A stretch of DNA of 64,000 bases from Planctomycetota bacterium (GTDB lineage: Bacteria > Planctomycetota > Phycisphaerae > SM23-33 > FEN-1343): contig JAAYZK010000188.1 in assembly GCA_012514895.1 (NCBI GenBank), positions 24,785 to 88,784 on the forward strand, in the 5' to 3' direction. Position 1 is the stretch's first letter. The number at the start of each line of letters is the position of its first letter. The notes beneath the pieces were generated by a model. That model did not search any database and had not been told where the DNA came from. It was given only the letters and a program-made list of their open reading frames with translations. Of this stretch, positions 1 to 13,194 are shown in pieces. Both the position numbers and the translations under genes were made by a program.

Positions 1-1781
1 TACTGCCCCCGTTCGCCCAGCGCGGCGGTCAGGCCCTGCAGCGATGCCGTCGCGTTCGGATTCGCCGCGACGGCCTTCTTCCAGTACTCGATCGCCCCGT
101 CGACGTCCCCCCGCTGCTTGGCCAGGTACCCCAGGCCGTTCCAGGCGCCCGCCGTCTTGGGGTCGAGGGCGACGGCTTTCTCGAAAGCCTCCTGGGCGTC
201 GAGGCGCTTGCCCTGGTTGAACTGAGCCCAGCCCAGGCCGTTCCAGGCGTCGGCATAGGCGGGATCGGCCTGGACGGCCTGGCGGAAGCGGGCCTCGGCC
301 TGGGGCAGTTGCTGTTGCTGCCAGAGCTGCCAGCCCTCGGCGTGGAGACTCTCCGCCTGCCGCCTGCCGGCCGCGGGCCTTGACGAAGGCGCCGTGCTCC
401 CGGCGCCGGCCGGGGCGAGGATCGCGGTGACGGCGTGCGTCGTCTCGGGCGTGACGTCGCGCTGGAAGCAGTAAATGTCGTACCCGCCGGCCGAGCTCTT
501 CGAGTCCGGCGGCACGGAGGTCTCGATCACCCGGCGCCCCGCGGGCACGACGAGGTAGAACTGCTGAATGCCGTGCGCGCCGAGGCGGTTGCCCATGCGG
601 ACCTGCAGGCCCTCGGGCGTGTGCGGCAGGGGCCCGGCGGCGGGGCTCTGCCAGACGAACATCTGGGAGTCGCCGGGGTTGAGGGGATACCTGGGCGTCC
701 ACATCAGGGCGTGGGATCCGCCGCCGCCGGTCTTCTTGACGAGGCGGTAGTCCGGACGCGGCCCGGCGGGGTCCTTGGCGTCGAACAGGAGCACGTCGTC
801 GCCGTCCATGGACGTGATCCTCACTTCGTCCGTCCACGGCTTGCCGGTGGCGTTGTAGACGGCGATCAGCCCCGCCAGCACGCGGCGGTCCTGGTCGGTC
901 ACCAGGTGGATCTGCGCGCCGGCCTCCTGACCGCGCTGCCAGTAGGGCATGGCCGCGGCAAGGAAGCCGCCGAGCACCTGGTAGAGCGCCGCGTGGGGGA
1001 TCGCCAGCGTGTTGAGGCGCTGCGGCCCGCGGCCGGCGTTGATCTCCCTGGCCTGTTGAACCAGGGCCTCGGGCAGGGGCGTGGGGCTCCCGTCGGCGGC
1101 CCGTGTGGCGAAGAGGATCACGTACGGCGGGGCCGGCGTGCCGTCGGCGGCCTGGAAGCCGTCGTGGCCCGGGGCGTTCACGCCCACCCAGTACACCGTC
1201 CCGCTCTGGAGTTTCACCGGCAGCGTGCAGGTCGTGCCCGCCTTGTCGTAGCTGATCGGGCCGCTCCGCTCCGGGAACATCCCGCCGCTGCGGATGAACG
1301 CCCACCGATCCGTCAGCATCGGCCGGTCGAACGTGACGCTGACGGCCTCCAGCGACGGGTCGACGTCGTCGGCGAAGGCCTTCGGCACGGTGGCCGCCAC
1401 GCGCGGGGCGGCGTCAGCGGCCGGCCCATCCGCCCTGAGCTTCGCCAGCTCCCGCTGCGCCAGCTTCACCACTCCGGTCTCCTGCGGATACGCCGTCAGC
1501 ACGGCGTTCAGCTCCGCCGCGGCCCTGGCGGCGTCGCCCTTCCTGGCGTAGCACATCGCCAGCCGGTACTGCGCCTGAGCGGCGCACGACTGGCCCGCCG
1601 CGGCCTCCTTGACGACCTGCCGGTAGATCACAATGGCCGCGTCGAGGTCCCCGACCGTCTCTTCCGTGTAGATGCCCCGTTCCAGCAGCATCGCCGGCGT
1701 CTGGGCCGTCTGGGCCCGCCCCGCGCAGGGCCACGCCGCCGCCGCCATCCACAACGCCATCACCATCATCCTGCGTTTCAT
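1..1781 (-). CDS. Secreted tetratricopeptide-repeat protein with Ig-like domain (3' end outside window)
   Basis: Reading from ATG at 1781: MKRRMMVMALWMAAAAWPCAGRAQ (signal peptide), TPR-type repeats AYADAWNGLGWAQFNQGKRLDAQEAFEKAVALDPKTAGAWNGLGYLAKQRGDVDGAIEYWKKAVAANPNATASLQGL; frame is open to the window edge. Confidence 0.8.
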   Translation of the reverse strand, partial: MKRRMMVMALWMAAAAWPCAGRAQTAQTPAMLLERGIYTEETVGDLDAAIVIYRQVVKEAAAGQSCAAQAQYRLAMCYARKGDAARAAAELNAVLTAYPQETGVVKLAQRELAKLRADGPAADAAPRVAATVPKAFADDVDPSLEAVSVTFDRPMLTDRWAFIRSGGMFPERSGPISYDKAGTTCTLPVKLQSGTVYWVGVNAPGHDGFQAADGTPAPPYVILFATRAADGSPTPLPEALVQQAREINAGRGPQRLNTLAIPHAALYQVLGGFLAAAMPYWQRGQEAGAQIHLVTDQDRRVLAGLIAVYNATGKPWTDEVRITSMDGDDVLLFDAKDPAGPRPDYRLVKKTGGGGSHALMWTPRYPLNPGDSQMFVWQSPAAGPLPHTPEGLQVRMGNRLGAHGIQQFYLVVPAGRRVIETSVPPDSKSSAGGYDIYCFQRDVTPETTHAVTAILAPAGAGSTAPSSRPAAGRRQAESLHAEGWQLWQQQQLPQAEARFRQAVQADPAYADAWNGLGWAQFNQGKRLDAQEAFEKAVALDPKTAGAWNGLGYLAKQRGDVDGAIEYWKKAVAANPNATASLQGLTAALGERGQ

Positions 1782-1923
1782 CGTCGCTCCCTTTCCCAAA
1801 GAGGATACACTGAACGCATTGCCACTGCAGCGGGATTATCGGGCGCGACTGTCACGCTTGTGTCACGGCCCCGTCCTTTTCCGGTCCGATCCGCGGCGGG
1901 GGCGGACGGCCTTCCGCGGGCGC

Positions 1924-3837
1924 CTACACGGTGCGCCGGCCGTGGCGGCGGATGGTATCCAGGAGGAGGTCGGTCGAGCCGCTCTTGGTGAGGTAGGCGA
2001 CGGCACCGGCGTCGGTCATGGCGCCGGCGCGGTCGGCCTCGACGTACATGGACAGGCCGATGATGCGGATGTCGGGGTGGTCGGCGAGGATGAGGCGGGT
2101 GGCGGCCACGCCGTCCAGGCGGGGCATGGAGAAGTCCATGAGGACCACGTCGGGATGGAGCCGCCGCGCCAGGTCGACGGCCTCCTGGCCGTCGGCGGCC
2201 TGGCCGATGACGGCGATGTCGTCCTCCATGCCCAGGAACTGCGCCAGCCCCTCGCGCATGACGCTGTGGTCGTCGGCCAGCAGGACGGTGATCCGGCCGG
2301 CGGGGGCCGGCGGGATCTCGTGCGCCTCGCCGGCCGGTATCGCCCTGGCCGCCGGCGCCTCGGACGTCTCGCACGGCGCCAGCAGCGTGACGGCGGCGCC
2401 GCCGCCGGGGACGGCGGCGATCTCCATGCAGCCGCCGAGCATCTGCAGGCGCTCGCGGATGCTGAACAGGCCGAACCCGCCGGCCGACACGCCCCCCTTG
2501 GGGGAGGAGTCGACCGCCTCGGTGTCGAAGCCGGCGCCGCGGTCGCTGACGGTCAGGCGGATGCGGCCCTCCTCATCGGCGGCCAGGTCCACGCGGGCCT
2601 CGTTGACGCCGGCGTGCTTGATGACGTTGAACAGCAGTTCCCTGGCCGCCTGGAAAAGCAGCACCTTGCGGTCCTCCCGCAGCGGCGGGATGTCGCCGGC
2701 GACCTCCACCTCGACCGCCAGCCGGTACCGCTGCCGCATGAACCGCCCCAGCCACTCCAGCGCCGCCGGCAGGTCGGCCTCGTAGAGGATCGGCGGGGAC
2801 AGTTCGGCCGTCAGCGAGCGGGCGGCCTCGATCGCCTCGTCGAGCAGATCGTGGACCTGGTGGACGGAGGCGGCGTGTTCGTCGCCCACGCGGGAGGCCA
2901 GCATGTCCAGGGCGAAGCGGCCGGCGGCCAGCAGTTGCTGAAGATGGTCGTGCAGCACCTGGGCCAGCCGCTGGCGCTCCCGCTGCTCGGTCAGCGTCAG
3001 CTCCGACGTCAGGCGCGCCAACTGCCCGGCCCGCCGCTCCAGTTCGGCGGTGCGGTCGGCGACCCGCTGCTCGAGTTCGTCGCGGGCCTGCTGGAGCCGC
3101 TGCTCGGCGCGCTTCCGCTTGGTCACGTCGCGCCCGTAGATGTTCACGTACGCCTCGCCGGGGGGCTGGACGGCCGACACCCAGAGCGTCAGGTCGTCGG
3201 CGCCGGTGATCTCGGCCTCGACCACCCCGCAGTGCCGGTGCACGTCGGCGGCGACGTCGCGGACGGCCGCCGGGAGCGGCCCGCCGGGCGACCAGCCCAG
3301 GGCGGCCAGCCAGCGGCGGGCGGGGGCGTTGGCGTAGCCCAGGCTGCCGTCCGGGTCCAGCCGCATCACAGGGTTGGGGTTCTCCTCGGGGAACTGCGAC
3401 AGCCGCCGCAGGGCCTCCTCGGTCGCCTTGAGGTCGGTGATGTCCTGCACGATGCCGAAGCCGCTCTGGACCGCGCCGCCGGCGTCGAACTCCATGTAGG
3501 CCTTCTCGCGGACCCAGCGGACGGCGCCGTCGACGAGGATGCGGTGTTCGATGTCGTAGGGCTCGCCCCGCAGGCACGCCTGCCACATCGCCTGGACGTA
3601 CGTCCGGTCGTCGGGGTGGACCGATTCCAGAAACCGCTCGTACGTCAGGGGCGTGCCCTCGGGGATGCCGAAGATGCGGTAGGTCTCGGCCGACCAGGTC
3701 AGCACGTTCCGCCGGGTGTCGAGCCGCCAGTTCCCCAAGCGGCCGACGGCCTGGGCGCGCTGCAGGTCCTGCCGGGTCGCCAGGTGGCGATCCGTAGACC
3801 GGTCGTCATGCGATTCTGCTGGAATGCGGTCGGTCAT
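1924..3837 (-). CDS. PAS domain hybrid sensor histidine kinase (HisKA_3 type) with C-terminal receiver
   Basis: PAS-like N-terminus, HisKA_3-like ERQRLAQVLHDHLQQLLAAGR, HATPase motifs (DRGAGFD, GGFGLFSIRERLQMLGG), receiver VLLADDHSVMREGL...PDVVLMDFSMPRLDG...YLTKSG. Confidence 0.9.
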   Translation of the reverse strand: MTDRIPAESHDDRSTDRHLATRQDLQRAQAVGRLGNWRLDTRRNVLTWSAETYRIFGIPEGTPLTYERFLESVHPDDRTYVQAMWQACLRGEPYDIEHRILVDGAVRWVREKAYMEFDAGGAVQSGFGIVQDITDLKATEEALRRLSQFPEENPNPVMRLDPDGSLGYANAPARRWLAALGWSPGGPLPAAVRDVAADVHRHCGVVEAEITGADDLTLWVSAVQPPGEAYVNIYGRDVTKRKRAEQRLQQARDELEQRVADRTAELERRAGQLARLTSELTLTEQRERQRLAQVLHDHLQQLLAAGRFALDMLASRVGDEHAASVHQVHDLLDEAIEAARSLTAELSPPILYEADLPAALEWLGRFMRQRYRLAVEVEVAGDIPPLREDRKVLLFQAARELLFNVIKHAGVNEARVDLAADEEGRIRLTVSDRGAGFDTEAVDSSPKGGVSAGGFGLFSIRERLQMLGGCMEIAAVPGGGAAVTLLAPCETSEAPAARAIPAGEAHEIPPAPAGRITVLLADDHSVMREGLAQFLGMEDDIAVIGQAADGQEAVDLARRLHPDVVLMDFSMPRLDGVAATRLILADHPDIRIIGLSMYVEADRAGAMTDAGAVAYLTKSGSTDLLLDTIRRHGRRTV

Positions 3838-4019
3838 GGTGTCCCGTATCCAGAACTATGAAACTATAGTACACTACGCCCCATCGGACCGCCACGATCG
3901 ACAGTTTCGTAAGATGTTCGGCGTCCCGGCCTTGGGCGCCCCTGCCCGAGGCGGCCTTCCCGCCGCGGCGGGGGAGCCGGCCGGGCGGACGGTCGAGGGG
4001 GCCGCGGGTATAATGGGGC

Positions 4020-4664
4020 ATGGCGACGATACGGGACCAGGCGACGTCGGCGATCGCGGTGCTGCTGGTGGAAGACAGCGAGATCTTCGCCAGGGTGCTC
4101 AAGCAGGCCCTTGCCGAGACGGACTTCGCCGACTTCGAGATCACCCACGCCGTCTCGCTGGCCCAGGCGGAGGCTCGCCTGGGCGAGGCGCCCTTCGACG
4201 TCCTGCTGCTGGACCTGTCGCTGCCGGACAGCCGGGGGATGCGGACGCTGGATGCGGTTCACGCCGCGTCGCCGCAGACGCCGATCGTCGTGCTGACGGC
4301 CAGCGACGACGAGATGCTCGGGCGCGAGGCAGTCCGCCGGGGGGCGCAGGACTTCCTCATCAAGGGCCAGGCCGACGATCGGCTGGTCGCCCGCGCGATC
4401 CGCTACGCCATTGAACGCCGCGAGATCCTCCAGGAGCGCGACCGGCTCATCGGCGAACTGCAGTCGGCCCTCGACCGCGTCAAGCAGCTCAGCGGGCTGC
4501 TGCCGATCTGCAGCAACTGCAAGAAGGTCCGCGACGACCGGGGGTACTGGAGCCAGATCGAGTCGTACATCCGCGAGCACTCCGAGGCGGAGTTCAGCCA
4601 CGGCCTGTGCCCCGAGTGCGCCGCCAAGCTCTACCCGGAGATCTTCTCCGAGGAAGAGGCGTGA
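4020..4664 (+). CDS. Response regulator with C-terminal CxxC...CxxC module
   Basis: Receiver VLLVEDSEIFARVLKQ...FDVLLLDLSLPDSRGM...FLIKGQ; C-terminal GLLPICSNCKKVRDDRGYWSQIESYIREHSEAEFSHGLCPECAAKLYPEI. Confidence 0.88.
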   Translation: MATIRDQATSAIAVLLVEDSEIFARVLKQALAETDFADFEITHAVSLAQAEARLGEAPFDVLLLDLSLPDSRGMRTLDAVHAASPQTPIVVLTASDDEMLGREAVRRGAQDFLIKGQADDRLVARAIRYAIERREILQERDRLIGELQSALDRVKQLSGLLPICSNCKKVRDDRGYWSQIESYIREHSEAEFSHGLCPECAAKLYPEIFSEEEA

Positions 4665-4800
4665 GGCCTGAGCTACGGCGAATGGCTTCCTGCGGTTGGG
4701 GACGTTTGCGTTCCCGGCGCCCCGCGCTTCAAGCTTCGAGCCTTCCCTGGCGCGTATGATTCTGCTGGGACGGCTGTTCGGTCGGCAAGGAAGGCGGAGG

Positions 4801-6912
4801 ATGCCGCGGGACGCATTAGTCACGCTTGCCCAACTGTTCGGGGTGCAGACATCCTACTTCGACACCCGGGGCAGACTCGTCGAGGCGGGGATCGAGCCGC
4901 TGCTGGCGGTGCTGCGCGAGCTGGGGGCCGAGTTGGCGCATCCGGGCGAGGCGGCCGACGCCTGCCGCCGGCGGCGCCAGGGGCTGTGGCGGGAGGTGCT
5001 GCCGAAGGCGCAGGTCCGCTGGCGGGAGGCGCCGGGGGGTGTCCGGCTGCGTCTGGCGGCCGACGAGGCGGCCGGGGCCTTCGCCTGCCGTCTGCACAGC
5101 GAGGACGGGCAGGAGCGCCGCTGGACGGGCCGCCTGGAGGACCTGCCGGTGCGGCGGGGCGCGTCGGTGGAGGGCGTGCCGTACGTCCGCACGGCGCTGC
5201 CGCTTCCGGATGATCTGCCGGCTGGCTACCACCACCTGGACGTCGACTGCGGGGGCCGCACGCACGGCACGATGGTCATCGTCGCCCCCGGCCGCGCGTT
5301 CGCCCCGCCGCCGCGCCGGGTCTGGGGGCTGTTCCTGCCGGTCCACGCCCTGCACCGCCAGGGCAGTTGGGGCGCCGGCGACCTGGGGGACTTCAAGGCC
5401 CTGCTGGACTGGACGGCCGACCACGGCGGGTCGGTCGTGGGCTGCCTGCCGCTGCTGGCGCGGGCGTGGGAGCTGGGGGGGGACGTCAGCCCGTATTCGC
5501 CGATGAGCCGCCTGTTCTTCGACGAGTTTTACATCGACGTTGCCGTCGCCGCCGAGATGAGCGAATGCCGCGCGGCCCTGGAGCTGATGCGGTCGGACGA
5601 GTTCCAGGCGGCCGTCCGTGGGCTGTGGTCGGCCGACCTGGTGGACTACCGCCGGCAGATGACCCTCAAGCGGCGGGTCCTGGAGATCCTGTCGGACTGG
5701 TTCTTCGCCGAGGCGCCGGACCGGTCGGATTTCGAGCGTTTTCTGCGGGAGGTGCCCGACGCCGAGCGTTTCGCCCGGTTTCGGGCCGTCTGTCGCCGCC
5801 AGGGCCGTCCGTGGGGTCAGTGGCCCGAGGCGCTGCGGAACGGGCACCTGCGGCCGGAGGACTACAGCCAGCGGGACGTGCGGTACTTCCTGTTCACGCA
5901 GTGGCAGGTCCGCCGCCAGCTTCAGGCCGTCGCCCGCCGCGCCGACGAGCGGGGCGTGTCGGTGTACCTGGACCTGCCGCTGGGGTCCAGCCCGGACGGC
6001 TACGACCTGTGGGCGTGGCGGGACAGCTTCGCCGCGGGCATGGCGATGGGGGCCCCGCCGGACGATTTCCACCCCGGCGGTCAGAACTGGGGGCTGGCCC
6101 CGCTGCACCCGCGACGGCTGCGGGACCACCAGTACGCGTATTTCCGGGCGATCGTCGCCGCCCAGCTCGACCTGGCGGGGATGCTCCGGCTGGACCACGT
6201 GATGGGGCTGCACCGGCTGTTCTGGATCCCCTCGGGGATGGCGGCGGCCCAGGGCGTGTACGTCCACTCGTGCGCCGAGGAGCTGCTGGCGGTGCTGACG
6301 GTGGAGAGCCACCGCCGGCAGGTGGTCCTGGTGGGGGAGAACCTCGGCACCGTGCCCGACACGGTGGGCCGCTCGATGGACCGTCACGGCCTGATGGGGA
6401 TGTACGTGCTGCCCTTCGAGATCCGCCCCGGCGCCGACCCGCCGGTGCGGCCGCCGCGGGCCGATCATCTGGCGTCGCTGAACACGCACGACATGCCCCC
6501 CTTCGCCGGCTTCTGGCAGGACGCCGACGTCGAGGCCCGTCGCGCCGCCGGCGAGCTGGCCGACGACAACGTCGGCGCCGAGCACGACCGGCGGGACAGC
6601 CTCCGCCGGGCGCTGCTGGAGGCGCTGGGCGGCCTGGGCCTGCACCCGGCGGCCGACGACCTGTCGGCGGTGCTGGACGCGTGCCTGGAACTGCTGGGAC
6701 GCAGCGCCGCCCGGGTAGTGCTGGTGAACGTGGAGGACCTGTGGCTGGAGACGCAGGAGCAGAACCGGCCCGGCGTGGACGATCCGGCCAACTGGCGCAG
6801 TCGAGCGCGCCATCGCCTGGAGGAGTTCGACGCCCTGGACGCGGTGGCGGGGCGCCTGCGGCGGCTGGCGGCGGCGAGGGACGCCCCGGTCGCCCGGCGG
6901 GGCGGGGGATGA
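4801..6912 (+). CDS. malQ: 4-alpha-glucanotransferase (GH77)
   Basis: VWGLFLPVHALHRQGSWGAGDLGDFKALLDW, LDLPLGSSPDGYDLWAW, LDHVMGLHRLFWIP, LVGENLGTVPDTV, SLNTHDMPPFAGFW. ATG at 4801 is the likely start (ORF opens at 4696). Confidence 0.9.
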   Translation: MPRDALVTLAQLFGVQTSYFDTRGRLVEAGIEPLLAVLRELGAELAHPGEAADACRRRRQGLWREVLPKAQVRWREAPGGVRLRLAADEAAGAFACRLHSEDGQERRWTGRLEDLPVRRGASVEGVPYVRTALPLPDDLPAGYHHLDVDCGGRTHGTMVIVAPGRAFAPPPRRVWGLFLPVHALHRQGSWGAGDLGDFKALLDWTADHGGSVVGCLPLLARAWELGGDVSPYSPMSRLFFDEFYIDVAVAAEMSECRAALELMRSDEFQAAVRGLWSADLVDYRRQMTLKRRVLEILSDWFFAEAPDRSDFERFLREVPDAERFARFRAVCRRQGRPWGQWPEALRNGHLRPEDYSQRDVRYFLFTQWQVRRQLQAVARRADERGVSVYLDLPLGSSPDGYDLWAWRDSFAAGMAMGAPPDDFHPGGQNWGLAPLHPRRLRDHQYAYFRAIVAAQLDLAGMLRLDHVMGLHRLFWIPSGMAAAQGVYVHSCAEELLAVLTVESHRRQVVLVGENLGTVPDTVGRSMDRHGLMGMYVLPFEIRPGADPPVRPPRADHLASLNTHDMPPFAGFWQDADVEARRAAGELADDNVGAEHDRRDSLRRALLEALGGLGLHPAADDLSAVLDACLELLGRSAARVVLVNVEDLWLETQEQNRPGVDDPANWRSRARHRLEEFDALDAVAGRLRRLAAARDAPVARRGGG

Positions 6913-6916
6913 AGGC

Positions 6917-8999
<2,083 letters not shown>

Positions 9000-9010
<11 letters not shown>

Positions 9011-11423
9011 CGCAATGTCCCAACCCGTCGCGACCTACCGCCTGCAGCTTCAGGCCGGCTTCGGTTTCGACGACGCCGCCGCGGTCGCCGGCTACCTGGC
9101 GGCGCTGGGCGTCAGCCACGTGTACCTCTCGCCCGTCCTGGCGGCGCGGCCCGGCAGCACGCACGGCTACGACGTGATCGACCCCACGCGGGTCAGTCCC
9201 GAGCTGGGGGGCGAGGCGGGCTTCAGACGGATGGTCGGCGTCTTCCGGGAGCACGGCCTGGGCGTCGTGCTGGACATCGTGCCCAACCACATGGCCGTCT
9301 GGCCGGCCAACCACCTGTGGCTCGACGTGCTCGCCCGCGGCCGCGACAGCCGCTGGGCCGGCTTCTTCGACATCGACTGGGACCCGCCCTGGGAGGAACT
9401 GCGGGGCAAGGTCCTCCTGCCCATCCTGGGCGACCACTACGGGGCGATGCTCGCCGACGGGCGGATCGCGCCGGTCCTGAAGGACGGCCGCCTCGTCCTG
9501 CGGTGCGGCGAGCTGGAACTGCCGCTGAGCGGCGCCGAGGCGACGGCCGAAACGGTCGAGGCCCTCGCCCGCGATCCCCAGCGCCTCCACCGCCTGCTGG
9601 GCGAACAGCACTACCTCCTGGCGTACTGGCCCGCCGCCGCCAGCATGATCAACTACCGCCGGTTCTTCGACATCACCCACCTGGTCGGCCTGTGCGTCGA
9701 ACGGCCGGAGGTCTTCCAGCACATCCATCAGCTCCCGCTGGCGTGGATCGCCGAGGGCCTCGTCCAGGGCCTCCGCGTCGATCACCCGGACGGCCTGCGG
9801 GACCCGAAGGCGTACTTCGACCACCTGCGCTCAGCGGCGCCGGAGGCGTGGATCGTCGCCGAGAAGATCCTCACCGGCCAGGAGCGCCTCCCCGCCTGGG
9901 CCGTGGACGGCACGACCGGCTATGACTTCGCCAACGCCGTCGGGGGGCTTTTCATCGATCCCTGCGCCGAGCGGCCCCTGACCGACTTCTACGCCGAGTT
10001 CACCGGGGCGACGGACGGCTTCGCCGACGTCGCCCGGCGCGGCAAGCGCGAGATGCTCGACGCCCTGTTCGGCGGGGACCTCGACCGCCTCGTGGAGCGC
10101 CTCGTGCGGATCGCCCAGCGCCGGCCCGCCTGGCGGGATCTCACCCGGCGGCAGCTCCGCGGCGCCCTGCGGGAACTGGCCGCCTGCCTGCCGACCTACC
10201 GCACCTACGTCGACGACGGTCCGGCGGGCCCCTTGGCCGCCGACGCCGCCCGCATCGGCCGCGCGGTCGCCGAGGCGCGGGGCGACGGCGACGACCCGTT
10301 GGTCTGGGACTACCTGGCGGCGGTGCTGAGCAAGCGGGTGGACGACCCCGAGGCCATGGAGGTCGTCGCGCGATTCCAGCAGCTCACCGGGGCGGCGGCG
10401 GCCAAGGGCGTCGAGGACACGGCCCTGTACCGCTACCTCCGCCTGGCGTCGCTCAACGAGGTCGGCGGCGACCCGGGGCGTTTCGGGGTGCCGGTCGAGG
10501 CGTTCCACCGCTTCTGCCTGGACCGCCAGTGCCGCTGGCCGTCGAGCCTGCTGGGCACCTCGACGCACGACACGAAGCGCAGCGAGGATGTCCGCCTGCG
10601 AATCAGCGCGCTTACGGAGATGCCCGACGCGTGGATCGACGCCGTCCGCCGCTGGGGAGGCGTCGGGCGCGGGGTCCGGCCGGGCCGCAATGACGAGTAC
10701 CTGCTCTACCAGACGCTCATCGGTGCCTGGCCGCTCGAACGCGAGAGGCTGGACGCCTACGCTGTCAAGGCCGCCCGCGAGGCCAAGGTGCACACCTCCT
10801 GGACGTCGCCTAGCGAGGCATACGAGGATGCGCTGAAGGGGTTCATCGCGGCCCTGCTGGCCGACGCGGCCTTCCTGGATGACCTGAAGCGCCTCGTGGA
10901 TCGGCTGGCCCCCGCGGCCCGCATTCACTCGCTCGCCCAGACGCTGCTCAAGTGCACCTGCCCGGGCGTGCCGGACTTCTACCAGGGCAGCGAGCTGTGG
11001 ACCAACAGCCTGGTCGATCCGGACAACCGCCGTCCGGTCGACTTCGACGCGCGCCGGCGCCTCCTGGCCGAGGCGCCGCCCGCCATGGACACGGCGGCGC
11101 CCAAGCTGAGGGTCATCCACACGGCCCTCCGGGTCCGCCGGGGCTGCCCCGAGGCGTTCGGGCCGCAGGGCCGGTACGAGCCGCTCCAGACCGAGGGCGC
11201 CGCCGCCGACCACCTGGTCGCCTTCGCCCGCGGCGATAGGGTCGTGACCGTCGTCCCCCGCCTCGTGCTGCACCTGGACGGGTGCTGGGGCGGCACGGCG
11301 TTCCGCCTGCCGGCAGGGCGCTACCGCGATGCCTTTACGGACCGCGTCTTCCAGGGCGGCTGGGTCCGCGTCCGAGACGTTTTTGGCACCTTGTGCGCAG
11401 GACTTCTGGTGAAAGAGGGGTGA
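9000..11423 (+). CDS. treY: Malto-oligosyltrehalose synthase
   Basis: ATYRLQLQAGFGFDDAAAVAGYLAALGVSHVYLSPVLAARPGSTHGYDVIDPTRVSPELGG; IVPNHMAV; GLRVDHPDGLRDPKAYFDHL; TSTHDTKRSEDVRLRI; CPGVPDFYQGSELW. Start could be 9000 (GTG) or 9015 (ATG). Confidence 0.95.
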
Positions 11424-11427
11424 GAGC

Positions 11428-13194
11428 ATGGAACGGTTGACCCTGTGGGCGCCGTACTGCCGGTCGGTGGCGGCGCTGATCGGCGACGCGGCGCATCCGC
11501 TGGAGCCGGCCGGGCACGGCTGGTGGGCCGCCGACGTCCCGGACACGGTCCGCGAGCACGGCTACCTGTTCAGCCTGGACGGGGCCGCGGGCATCCCCGA
11601 CCCCCGGTCGCCCTGGCAGCCCTGGGGCGTGCACGGGCCGTCCCATCCGCTCGACCACGGCGCCTTCCTCTGGCACGACGACGGCTGGCGGGCGCCGCCG
11701 CTGTCGGCCGCCGTGATCTACGAGCTTCACGTCGGCACCTTCACGCCGGACGGCACGTTCGAGGCGGCGGCCGACTACCTGGACAACCTGGTGGACCTGG
11801 GCGTCACGCACGTCGAACTGATGCCGGTGGCCGAGTTCGCCGGCGACCGGGGCTGGGGCTACGACGGGGTGGCCCTCTTCGCCCCGCACCACGCCTACGG
11901 CGGGCCGGCGGGGTTGAAGTACCTGGTGGACGCCTGCCACCGCGCGGGCCTGGGGGTGATCCTCGACGTGGTGTACAACCATCTCGGCCCCGAGGGCGCC
12001 TACGCCCCCCGGGCCGCGCCCTACCTGACGGGGCACCACCGCACCAACTGGGGCGCCGCGGTCAACTTCGACGGCGCCGACAGCGACGAGGTCCGCCGCT
12101 TCGTCCTGGACAACGCCGTCATGTGGCTGAGGGACTACCACGTCGACGGCCTTCGCCTCGACGGGACGCACGCCATCGCGGATCAGTCCGCCACGCCCAT
12201 CCTCGAAGCCCTGGCCGAGCGGGTCGAGCGGCTGGCGGCCGAGCTGGGCCGTCCCCTGGTGCTGATCGCCGAGAACGACCGGAACGATCCCCGCCTGGTC
12301 CGTTCCCGCCAGGCCGGCGGGTCCGGCCTGGACGGCGTCTGGGCCGACGACCTCCACCACGCCCTCCACGCGGTGCTGACCGGCGAGCGGCGGGGCTATT
12401 ACCGCGACTTCGGCACGCTGGCCGACGTGGCCAAGGCCTGCCGCTGCGCCCTGGTCTACGATGGGCAGTACTCCGCCCATCGCCGCCGCCTCCACGGGCG
12501 CCCGGCGACGGGACTGTCCGGCCACCGGTTCGTCGTGTGCCTGCAGAACCACGATCAGGTCGGCAACCGCGCCGCCGGCGACCGCATCGGCCAGCAGGCC
12601 GGGGCCGACATGCAGATGATCGGCGCCGCCGTGATCTTCTTCAGCCCCTTCGTGCCGCTGCTGCTGGCGGGTGAGGAGTGGGGGGCGTCCAGCCCGTTCC
12701 AGTACTTCACCTCCGTGGAGGATGAGCGCCTGGCCCGCCAGATCGTCGAAGGCCGCCGCCGCGAGTTCGCCGCCTTCGGCTGGCCGCCGGAAGAGGTGCC
12801 CGACCCGCAGGATCCCGCCACGTTCGCCCGCTCCAAGCTTCCCTGGGCCCAACGCCCCGAGGGCCCCCACGGGCGGATGCTCGACTGGTACCGGCGGCTC
12901 ATCCACCTGCGCCGCTCGGCGCCCGCCCTGTGCGACGGGGACATGTCGGGGGTGCGGACCGCCTGGGATGAACAGGCGCGGTGGCTCGAGATCCGCCGCG
13001 GCGACCTCGTCCTCCTGGCCAACCTCGCCGACCACGGACTGGACCGCCCGCTCGCCGACGGCCTGGACGACGCGGCGATCCTGCTGGCGTCCAAGGACGG
13101 CTGTGCGATCCGCGACGGGGCCGTGAGCCTGCCCCACCGCAGCGCGGCCGTCTACGGCTGCTCGATCCGCAGGCGGGGCAGGGCGTCGGGGTAG
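11428..13194 (+). CDS. treZ: Malto-oligosyltrehalose trehalohydrolase
   Basis: VIYELHVGTFTPDGTFEAAADYLDNLVDLGVTHVELMPVAEFAGDRGWGYDGVALFAPHHAYGGP; DVVYNHLGPEGAY; LRLDGTHAI; QNHDQVGNRAAGDR. Confidence 0.95.
   Translation: MERLTLWAPYCRSVAALIGDAAHPLEPAGHGWWAADVPDTVREHGYLFSLDGAAGIPDPRSPWQPWGVHGPSHPLDHGAFLWHDDGWRAPPLSAAVIYELHVGTFTPDGTFEAAADYLDNLVDLGVTHVELMPVAEFAGDRGWGYDGVALFAPHHAYGGPAGLKYLVDACHRAGLGVILDVVYNHLGPEGAYAPRAAPYLTGHHRTNWGAAVNFDGADSDEVRRFVLDNAVMWLRDYHVDGLRLDGTHAIADQSATPILEALAERVERLAAELGRPLVLIAENDRNDPRLVRSRQAGGSGLDGVWADDLHHALHAVLTGERRGYYRDFGTLADVAKACRCALVYDGQYSAHRRRLHGRPATGLSGHRFVVCLQNHDQVGNRAAGDRIGQQAGADMQMIGAAVIFFSPFVPLLLAGEEWGASSPFQYFTSVEDERLARQIVEGRRREFAAFGWPPEEVPDPQDPATFARSKLPWAQRPEGPHGRMLDWYRRLIHLRRSAPALCDGDMSGVRTAWDEQARWLEIRRGDLVLLANLADHGLDRPLADGLDDAAILLASKDGCAIRDGAVSLPHRSAAVYGCSIRRRGRASG

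Noticed and set aside
435-3861. Long plus-strand ORFs 435..1991 and 1672..3861
   Set aside because: Low-complexity R/G/A/D/V/H-rich translations without domain signatures, antisense to the TPR gene and the PAS kinase, which have clear motifs.
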